Notes under the pieces: generated by a model
Database searches by the model: none
Seen by the model: the letters and a program-made list of their open reading frames with translations, nothing else
What the model was told of the DNA's origin: nothing
In this document: positions 50,801 through 59,310 of the stretch, in pieces
How the letters are laid out: every line of letters starts with the position of its first letter
Numbering within the stretch: the stretch's first letter is position 1
DNA from: Chrysomallon squamiferum
Taxonomy: Eukaryota > Mollusca > Gastropoda > Neomphalida > Peltospiridae
DNA length: 59,310 bases
Assembly (NCBI GenBank): GCA_012295275.1
Contig: CM022669.1
Span: 5,998,179 to 6,057,488 of the forward strand
Direction of reading: 5' to 3'
Program-made: the position numbers and the translations under genes

Positions 50801-52885
50801 ATTGAAATGCAACAAGTTCGTAAACCAGATCCGTTTGATCACATGATTGATTTGAATGGCCACATCACTGGCTTGTGCTTATCCAGAGATCATAGGTAAA
50901 TTGTTATAGCTTTAATTCAGTCAGTAACACATCATTTTCATTAAAAAGATAATCTGGTATGTGAATTAAGAAGAATGTAGATTATATTTTTGTAAGTCGT
51001 TACTTAAGAAATGAAGTGTTACAATTAAAAATTAAAATACGTTACCTCAGATTTAGATTGCATATTTCATTTTTTGGAAAATATTTTATTTGTTTTTTGT
51101 TATTATTATTTTTTTTTTTTTTTAAATTTATAGTTATATTTAGATTAAATTAAAGACTAATTTAATAAATTCAAGAAATGTAACAAAAATACTTTCCTGA
51201 AACTAGAACATTACTATGCCATAGCTCTAGCATCATAACTAAAAGTGACAAAAAAACTATATAATGAATGTTGTTCTTCTATCTATGGAACTCTTAAAGA
51301 ATCTAGTGGTTTGTTTGGAGATAAACAATCCAAGGACTCAGTGCCTATTTTTTAGAATAATGACTATAAAAATATAAAGCTGTTTAACATAAAAATTGTA
51401 CCTTGTTATCACTATATTTTTTTGTTAAATCTTTATATTCTGTTGCTGTACATATAATCATGTTATTTCATTAGGTACATAATTTGAGCAGTGGTTAACA
51501 TGGACATCTCAAACTTGCTCAATGAGGTGCAGTATAAAAACATTTTACTGTTTAAGTGTCCAGTAATTACTTTTGTTTTACCTGGCAGGTATCTCTTTGT
51601 CAACTGCAGACCATGGGTAGGTGCTGTTGACCGTTCTGACCCATGGGCAACACCTGAACTGTCCAACCAGATTGAGGTCCGCATGATCGACCTGAAAACA
51701 ATGGAGGTGAGTGCTGCCCTGTACACAGGTCACAAAGGACTCTCTCCATCCACCATGTGTTGTTTCATCTTCCTCGACTCAAGTGACGACTTTGTGGGGA
51801 GGTAATTGAACAAATGAATGCATATATACATATATATATATATTTAAATTATTGATTTTTTTTTTTTTTTTTTTTAATTTATTTCTAACTTGAGACACTT
51901 TGTCTTATATTACATACATACATACATACATTGCATGTTGTGCATTCACTCATTTGTTTTTCTTGTCATTTTGAGAAAGAAAAAACTTCAATCAAGATTA
52001 AAGTAGCTATCATTAGTTACTGTGAGATATTAACTGGAAATGTTGAATTGAAATAGGATTTTATTTTATTTCATTTTATTAGATTTTTAAAAACAAATTT
52101 AACAAAAATGTTTTTGTTGGGTTTTTTAAGAATGGTTTGACAATTTGGACAAATAATAAATTAACACCATACAAATCTGATTGTCAAAATAAATTGTAAT
52201 CATTTAAATAATCACTGAAAATTCAGGCATGAAAACAGATACACAGAGACATGCATGCATACACTCACAACACACACACACATATTAATAATGATTAAAT
52301 TTAAAATAAACAACAAATATTAAAATTCCTAATGGGTCATGAAGTCTGATGAATACATAGTCAGAGACTTTTGTTTTCCACTAACGTGTGAACAATCATG
52401 TTGTAACATAATTTCAGTGGCAGTGAAGATTCTCTAGCCTATGTCTGGGAACGTCACTATCAGTGCGTTGTTGGCAGACTCCCACATGGTCCTGGCGTTG
52501 TGAATGCTGTTGCATTTTGTCCAAGCAATCAAGAATACCTCGTTACTGTCAGCGATGACAACAAAATTAAAATATGGCGATCAAGTCACAATATGAGACT
52601 GATATCCAACAGGTGACACATTACGTTGTGATGTACATGACTTTTATTTTTACGTGATACACAGTTATAGTGTGTGTAATATTTATTGATGGTTCAAGTA
52701 CTGTAAACTAGATTAATATCATGATGGAAAATTTTGTAATAATAATGGCCAAAAGCACCATTTTTTTGTGAATTTAAATGTCTTAAATGTTGTGTTTAAC
52801 TTTTTCCTTCAGTGATCAAAGTAAACCGATTTTTTCTTACTATGTCATGGAACCAAATCTCAGCACTTTACCTCTTGACTGTTAA
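46976..52885 (+). CDS. FBXW5: F-box/WD repeat protein 5, complete gene with one frame break
   Basis: Substrate receptor of SCF/CRL-type ubiquitin ligases. Exons: 46976-47074, 47489-47741, 48167-48347, 49035-49174, 49727-50895, 51589-51801, 52418-52612, 52813-52885, all GT-AG. They total 2323 nt, which is one base more than a whole number of codons. Removing one base near 47513 gives 773 residues. The F-box spans exons 1-2 (LPDSILLQIF, then VCQRWRNV, YDESIWRQL). The first WD repeat covers SEHTDEVLHVSFSH to CTIKVWNV; the C-terminal WD region runs from SGSEDSLAYVWERHY to SDDNKIKIWRSS. NGHITGLCLSRDHRYLFVN and YVTGEFAVALHQLGFK match the family's conserved core. Exon 5 (390 codons) makes it about 200 residues longer than human (566). 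AATAAA at 52912. The frame break could be a sequence error or a real mutation. Confidence 0.9.
47795..48050. repeat. (ATT)n microsatellite in FBXW5 intron 2
   Basis: ATT triplets at 47817-47860 and degenerate ones to about 48050. Confidence 0.85.
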
Positions 52886-52911
52886 TTGACATGAACTGAT
52901 TTTGCACAGTT

Positions 52912-52917
52912 AATAAA
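52912..52917 (+). terminator. Polyadenylation signal of FBXW5
   Basis: AATAAA 27 bp after the TAA stop of exon 8, followed by an A-rich stretch and a TTGTTTGTTTG-type T/G-rich region about 20 bp further on. Confidence 0.6.
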
Positions 52918-53034
52918 AGAAAAAAAAGAAATGACTTGTTTGTTTGTTGAATTTTTTTTTTTTTTTTTTAAAGTTTAATTGTGGAACATGTGAGATGCTT
53001 ACTGAAAGAAATCAAAAAATGTATTTATTTATAT

Positions 53035-53093
<59 letters not shown>

Positions 53094-53785
53094 TTATTTA
53101 ATTAATTTTTTAAGTTTTTAATTTATTTAATTTAATTTTATTATTATTATTAATATATTTTTTTTGGTATTTACATATATTTTAATGGCACTAGAGATTT
53201 CACTACCTATAGAAAACTAAGTTTAGTCCCAGAAAAAAAAAACATTCTTTGTTCAGTAATGTTCTTTGTCTGATTGGGTCCTTCCTTTTTCTGATAACTT
53301 AGAATTGTAAAATTGTTGAATGAATAATGTAGATTATGAAATTAATGTGATCATGATGCAGATAAATGGGAGTTCTTGTTATTTACATTTTTATAATGCA
53401 TTTATCTCTACATTTATGTTATACATTGTTAAAACAAAAACTAAAACTAATGAATTATTAAAACACTGAATATTTCTGAATATAGTCCAAAGCTGATTTA
53501 AAAACTGAGCATTAAAATATTTTGTGAAGGTCAAAGTTTTTTTGTTTTTTTTTGTTTGTTTGTTTGGTTTTGTTTTTCTTGTTAATTTTTTTCAATTAAT
53601 AGATAAATATATCACAAAATGTGGAAGTGTAATTTCGTAGACAAAGCGTTCTACTAACTGAAATAAGTCCTAACAGACTGGGTGACCAGGAATTTATTCA
53701 GTGTTTATTACCACTAAATATATAAAACGGGATAAATAAAAATGTTCTCATTTCATCGGTTTTCTTTTCTTTCTTTCTTTATTTA

Positions 53786-53859
<74 letters not shown>

Positions 53860-53865
53860 TTATAT
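52918..53865. repeat. AT-rich intergenic region with (TTTA)n and (GT)n
   Basis: (TTTA)n at about 53025-53095 and (GT)n at about 53791-53855. No gene seen between FBXW5 and the SLC43 gene. Confidence 0.8.
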
Positions 53866-54353
53866 AATATTAATGTAAATAATTCTCTGCTTCAAAAAAA
53901 GAAAAGAAGAAGATAAACGGAAAAGGAAAAGCTGAAGTAACTAACCTATTAGAACACGAGACAGAATCATTCATGCACTAACTGCGCCACAAACGTGATT
54001 GCCTGCCTTCTTACTTCGGAAGTTAAACGCGTTATTTAATCGCTGTTATTCTGATATTTTATTATGTGAATCAGCGTGAACGCTGGGCGTGTTTTTACTT
54101 ATCTAATATTAATGTAAATAATTCTCTGCTTCCAAAAAAAATATATTAAAAGAACAACAAACCACGATTTTTTTCACAAAGGAAAAGCTGAAATACCTAT
54201 TAGAAAACAAGACAGAATCATTCATGCTCTAACTGTGTCACAGCCGTTATTGCCTGCCTTCTTACTTCGGAAGTTAAAAGCGTTATTTAATCGCTATTAT
54301 TCTGACATTTTATTATGTGAATCGGCGTGAACTCTGGGCGTGTTTTTAACTTA
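53866..54353. repeat. Tandem duplication upstream of the SLC43 gene
   Basis: Copy A 53866-54103 and copy B 54104-54353. Both carry TAATGTAAATAATTCTCTGC, ACAGAATCATTCATGC, GCCTTCTTACTTCGGAAG and CTGGGCGTGTTTTTA, with scattered substitutions, and the copies differ mainly in a short A-rich linker. It lies just before a probable 5' UTR exon, so promoter elements may be doubled. Confidence 0.85.
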
Positions 54354-54456
54354 GTTATGACGAATCGTTGACAAAACAGCCGCCTGAACAAGGCTCTGTA
54401 CAGACTGGTGAGGATTTACGCTCTCAATTCAGTCAGATGATCTCGGATTACAGTAT
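54354..54456 (+). other. Probable 5' UTR exon of the SLC43 gene
   Basis: A relatively GC-balanced stretch (GCCGCCTGAACAAGG, GATGATCTCGG) ending at a strong donor, GTAAGT, at 54457. The coding exon begins after an AG at 55610, eight bases before the ATG, which implies an upstream non-coding exon. The exon start is not determined. Confidence 0.35.
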
Positions 54457-55618
54457 GTAAGTCACGTGCTGTTAATACATAATCCGTCCCGTTTTCTACG
54501 TTGAGTTTTTAACAATATTTTCTAAGACGACTGATACTCTGGTAATATTTGTTTTGTTTGTTTTTTTGTTCTTGCTCAGGAAATATATATTTTTGTGTGT
54601 ATAATATTGATAATGACGTCTTCAAAAAAAAAACCACCAAAACAAAACAAACATTCTTAGTTATCTTTCCTTGTTATTTAATCCGTGTTTTTAGAGCTTA
54701 CAACTAACTAGTTTTGGTTAAACGGTGATTTATATTGCATCTTTTTATCTTAGTTGGCCTCGTAAAAGGGGGGGGGTGCAGTTTTGTGTTTATTCTGTTA
54801 ACTGAAACAACAATTAAATAGTCACGACGTTACTATATGTCTGTCATTATATCAGCAATGACCTTTCAACAATGTTTACATTTATTGGAAAACGTTAAAG
54901 CAATATAGTCGATTCTCAACCTAAACCAGAGTAAGAGAATTTCTGAACACATGGAACGATACAGAATATTAAAGTTGCAATAGATAAAGAATTAACAGTA
55001 TAACAATAATCGTGATAGTAGTAGTAATACAGTAGAGTGTTTGTATAGGCTAGAAGTTAGTAGTAGTAGGAGTAATACAGGTGGTTATAATACAGTGTAG
55101 CTCTGGTACAGATACAGTATTACTACTAGAAATAGTTTGTTGTGCTGTATAATTAGTTTTGCTATTGTAACAGAATGAGCAGTCGTGGAAGTATATATTT
55201 TTCCTTTTTGTATAAAATATTATAATTACGTTATTGTCAGTGTTTTTTAACTTTTTGTTTGTTTCTTTTTTTTTTTTTTTTTTTTTTTTTTGAATCCTAA
55301 TTTATAATTTAATTTATTATTTATTTTTATTATTATATAGAAATCAAAGTTATTTAAAATTACATACACTTTTATCTAGAAAATGTGTGTTATATGATCT
55401 TAACAGAAACCTTAGTTTAAAATAGGCATTTCGAAATGTCGATTTGAAAAATGCAATCGAAAAACATAAAATATAAAACTATTTTTCTTTTCTTCTTCTT
55501 GTTATTATTATTATTATTATTATTATTTGCATTTATTTATTTTACTTATATATTCATTTTTTATTTTATTTCTTTTAATTTTAATTTAATTCTATTTGTT
55601 TTCATTAAAGTTATTAAA

Positions 55619-56026
55619 ATGGTAATGCTCTTCAAAGTATACCGACAACTGCGTCTTCTTTACGCCGTATGGATGTTTATCGAATTCGCGCTCTTCACTG
55701 GTGTAATCTACGGATGGAGTTCGATTGTGTTCGTTTTCAAAGAAGAAGGAATTTATGCCAATTTGTGTCCCAGCAGCAACAGCAGCAAAACACCCGTTTC
55801 GAACACGTCATACACCGTTATTAATGCCGAGAATGAAAACGAAGAGAAGACAACTCGTCCTGTCTGTGTTGAACAAGGACTCCATGTTGACTCTGGCGTT
55901 CGCGATATCTTCGGCATTAACCGCGGCAAGTTCCGGAGTCACGGGTTACATTCATTATAAGTTCGGAACCACGGTCGTCCGTTTGATAGCAATGTACGAT
56001 GTCATTATTGATTTCAGTAACTTAAA

Positions 56027-56059
<33 letters not shown>

Positions 56060-56427
56060 TAATAATAATATACCAAATATTAAAACAAGGCTTTTTATAT
56101 TAATTTTATTTATTTTAATTTTTTAATATTTAAATATTTTTTTTTTTTTTTTTTTTTTATCATAATGTGAGAAATAATAACAATTTGAAACTTCACTTTA
56201 CTCATATAATAAATAATACATCATTGTTATTACTGAAATTTAAATTACAGGTTATTATTCTTTGTTGGTGTTCTCATGATAGCTTTTTTAACATTAGGTA
56301 AGTTGGTAACTTTAATTTTTTTTTTTTTTTTTTTTTTTTTAAGGTTTATTTTTTTAAAAAAAGTATCTTTTTCGAAAATTCTGTAATAAATATTAAATAA
56401 ATATATTCAGTTCCTTTTCTATATCAC

Positions 56428-56464
<37 letters not shown>

Positions 56465-56978
56465 ATCGTCACCGTCATCATCATCATTATTATTGTTGTT
56501 ATTATCATCATCATCATCGTCATCGTCATCATTATCATTATTATTATCATCATCATTACCATCACCACCACCATCATCATCATCATCATTATCATAATAT
56601 TATATTCAACCCTCCTATTATCTAAAAATGCAGATCCGAGGCTGATTAATTGTTTACGTTCTTTCAGAAACACCTTGGCTGGTGTTTCCTGGGTTTACCT
56701 TCACAGGCATCGGAGGTGTGATGATGGCGATTTCAGGATATCAGGTACGTAAGTACCTGCTGCGACACAGAAACTATCATCACCTGTTTTAACACTTCTT
56801 CAGGAGTTGTCAGCAGTCATTTGTAATGCAAACACTACAAGAAAATGTTACGTATATAAGTTTATAGCTTTGTGTGTTTGCGTGTTTGTGTGTTTGTGTG
56901 TGTGTGTTAATTATATTCTATTTTTTAATGTATTCTTAGTTGTCATTATATGTTCATATAACTATTAAAGTATTAATA

Positions 56979-57024
<46 letters not shown>

Positions 57025-57839
57025 ATTAGGTATTGTTTTTCTATACACCTTTGTTAAGAAGGCGTGTGCACGCGTCCCTATTACAACAACATCTCCAGTA
57101 ATTTCGAGAGTTACGATATATCTTTTATTTATTTCTATGTTTTTCTTTTAGCATAACATGAAAATGGATTCTTACTGAACCTCTTTTGGCTATTTCCCAT
57201 TCCAGTCCAATTTGAAATCTAATATTATAAAATAAGCTGATAAAAAAAAAAAAACCCACAGTGTTGTATATATGTTTGAGTGTTAACCTAGGTGTCTGTG
57301 TGTACTTGTCCAGATAGCCAATCTCTTTGCTGCTGCTAGATCCACAGTGCTTGGGTTACTCACTGGAGCTCTCGCCACCTCGTCCATCGTGCTACTTGTT
57401 GTTAAGGTCAAAGTATATTTTTTACTATTAAATACTTTGAAAAAATATGCCTTGTCTACAAAAAATACTTTGCCTTGTCTACATACATATGCGTAGTGAA
57501 CTAAGCAGTACAAGTGCACTAAATACTTTGATATAGATATATATAACTTGTCTACATACATGTACAGTACATACATGGACAGCACATCTGTGTTTAATAC
57601 TTTGAAAAATACAGCTTGACGACATTAGATATACTGTGAAGACATATGCATGATGTGGTAGGCTGATCGCCCATGGAGTCAAAATAGCGTTGGGCAAGTC
57701 TAAACCTGATCACGTGACGCCTGCTTAGTGAAGAAAAACGTTCACATGTTGCATTATGTATCACAATACAAATGCATATGTGTATACCATTAAAAGGTTA
57801 TAATTCTACTACACAAACACATACACCTTATCTTACACA

Positions 57840-57880
<41 letters not shown>

Positions 57881-57984
57881 ATCTTCATGCATATAAACAT
57901 ACACATGCATACATTCTTTTTTCTTTATCTTCATACGTTTCCTGGTTTTAAATGTTTCGTATTCCAAATTTATTTATTTATTTT

Positions 57985-58052
<68 letters not shown>

Positions 58053-58450
58053 TTAGCTGGCTTACGAACACGGTATCAGAAGACGTGATTCGATGCTGGT
58101 TATTTGTGGGTTACACGGAATGGTCGCTCTAAGCACTTTCTTTTTCCTTCCACGATCAATGATACACAAATTTGAGTCTATCACTGAGTTAAGTTTCGAG
58201 GCGGAAGACACAGAAGGAGACAAGTATGCGGGACATTTTATCGCCCAGGAGGAAGCGCCGAACTCTTCTGTAAGTGAGAAGAATGAAGTGACTGCTGGTC
58301 CGATTAAAGGAACTGACGTAACAGATGCACAGAGTAATTTGAAATAAATTATTATTATTTTGTTTTTTTTCAATGTTTTATTATTATTATTAGTAGTAGT
58401 AGTAGTAGTAGTAGTAGTAATAGTAGTAGTAGTAGTAATAGTAGTAGTAA

Positions 58451-58482
<32 letters not shown>

Positions 58483-58974
58483 TTTTAGTGGAGTAATAGT
58501 AGAAGTAGTTATTATTAGTAGTAGTAGCAGTAGTAGTAGTAGTAGTAATAGTAGTAGTAGTAGTAGTAGTATTGTTTTAGTGGAGTAGCAGTAGAAGTAG
58601 TAGCAGTAGTAGTTGTAATCGTAGTAACAGCAGTAGTAGTTACACTGGTACTATTAGTTTCAATAACTGCAGTAGCTGTTGTTTTATTATTATAATTGTT
58701 GTTGTTGTTCTCTTTTTCGTCGTTATTTTTATGTTAGTCGTCTTACAAACATGAAAATGTTTTTATTTATTTATTTATTTATTTATGTGTTTATTCCCAG
58801 ATGAAAACCGCTGCAGTCTAATGTCAGAAAAGCGAACTTTTAAAAGTTGCCTCTTCTCTCCCGAATTCTTGCTTCACCTGTTTTGGATGTGCGTCACTCA
58901 ACTTCGATGTCTGTATTTTATACAGACCCTCAACCCGTGGCTCACTTTGATCTTCAACGGAGACAAAAATAAAG
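55619..58974 (+). CDS. SLC43-family transporter (SLC43A3 / LAT3-like), 5' part, one frame break
   Basis: Multi-pass transporter of the major facilitator type. Family members carry large neutral amino acids (SLC43A1/A2) or nucleobases (SLC43A3), so substrate is not decided. Exons: 55619-55993, 56251-56297, 56668-56744, 57314-57406, 58057-58273, 58801-58974, then a donor and the window end; about 327 residues. TM1 lies in LLYAVWMFIEFALFTG, followed by YGWSSIVFVFKEEG, NLCPSS and a loop with NSS and NTS sequons, then ALTAASSGVTGYI, TTVVRLIAMLLFFVG, GIGGVMMAISGYQIANLF and, in the last exon, LFWMCVTQLRCLYFIQTLN. In exon 1 an extra G near 55877 must be ignored to join VCVEQ to DSMLTLAF; every later phase then agrees. 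Start chosen at MVMLFK, just after the acceptor. Exon 5 uses donor GTGAGA at 58274. Confidence 0.82.
56410..57030. repeat. Microsatellites in SLC43 introns 2 and 3
   Basis: (ATT)n and (ATC)n at 56430-56595 in intron 2, and (GT)n at about 56977-57020 in intron 3. A Met-rich minus-strand frame over the first one is repeat-driven. Confidence 0.85.
57985..58053. repeat. (TTTA)n ending at an SLC43 splice acceptor
   Basis: About 17 TTTA/TATT units run directly into the acceptor TTAG before exon 5 (58057), so the repeat forms the whole polypyrimidine/acceptor region. Confidence 0.85.
58380..58640. repeat. (AGT)n microsatellite in SLC43 intron 5
   Basis: AGT/TAG triplets with interruptions, including the repeated phrase TTTTAGTGGAGTA at about 58484 and 58573, which indicates an internal duplication. 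Confidence 0.85.
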
Positions 58975-59053
58975 GTTAAATTTTGTTAAAACTACAACGT
59001 ATATAAAATAAAAAAAGAAATATCGTGTTGGATATATTATCTTATTTTAAACT

Positions 59054-59088
<35 letters not shown>

Positions 59089-59310
59089 TCATCATCTACC
59101 AAATTTTGCACTAAATCACACTGTCATAGTTATTACCATTTATTACATTAAGCAAGAATTGTACAACATTAAATCTAAAATTGCTGTACGTACTTTTCCG
59201 TCCGTCCATACATTGTTCAGGTGACCTACATTTTTGGACGATACTGTTTTAAATGAGGTCAAGAATTACATCCCTGTTATATACGTATTATATAGGTCTT
59301 GATTAGAAAC
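58975..59310. other. SLC43 intron 6, partial
   Basis: Intron sequence after donor GTTAAA, with poly(A) at about 59056-59086. No exon recognised before the window end. Confidence 0.6.

Noticed and set aside
47489-55900. Programmed +1 frameshifting as an explanation for the FBXW5 and SLC43 frame breaks
   Set aside because: The two sites share no slippery motif or stop context and the families are not known for frameshifting; a single extra G in each is simpler.
57887-58132. Plus-strand frame with repeated Leu-Phe-Ile
   Set aside because: (TTTA)n read-through into SLC43 exon 5 in the wrong frame.

Overview
The window is nuclear DNA of an invertebrate animal. It is very AT-rich, full of microsatellites (AC, AG, ATT, TTTA, ACAT, CTCA), and its genes are split by GT-AG introns. 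The repeat-rich background and the large modular family of 8-cysteine EGF-like exons suggest a lophotrochozoan such as a mollusc. This is an inference and the species cannot be named from the sequence.

Layout. (1) 1-4110 is gene-free sequence repeated in direct orientation at about 14630-19853, and it ends at a 200-N assembly gap (4111-4310). (2) 4322-13069 (minus) holds a signal-peptide exon and EGF-like exons of a secreted or cell-surface multiple-EGF protein. Two further exon copies lie inverted and dead at 6606-7170. A decayed pogo/Tigger-type DNA transposon lies at about 10462-12465. (3) 13470-20600 is the second copy of the duplicated gene-free block plus microsatellites. (4) 20630-31269 (minus) holds a second signal-peptide exon and fourteen intact EGF-like exons, arranged as a tandem array of a B - dead D - A - C unit. 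All intact exons are 144, 147 or 150 nt and phase 1-1, so they can be gained, lost or skipped without shifting the frame. No transmembrane or cytoplasmic exon is visible, so the final architecture is unknown. (5) 31.6-37.1 kb is mostly repeats and intergenic sequence. (6) 37195-45645 (minus) is a complete 12-exon PDIA3/ERp57 gene (491 residues, two CGHC sites, C-terminal KQEL) with an exact ERSE-II motif 89 bp upstream of the ATG. (7) 46976-52885 (plus) is an 8-exon FBXW5 gene, head-to-head with PDIA3, with an enlarged cysteine-rich middle exon and one apparent extra base. (8) 55619-58974 (plus) is the 5' part of an SLC43-family transporter cut by the window end, also with one apparent extra base, and preceded by a 240-bp tandem duplication.

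The four gene regions have no obvious shared pathway. PDIA3 is ER protein folding, FBXW5 is ubiquitin-ligase substrate recognition, SLC43 is membrane transport, and the EGF genes are extracellular recognition or adhesion. The most unusual content is the EGF exon array, where duplication, exon decay and inversion can all be read directly.
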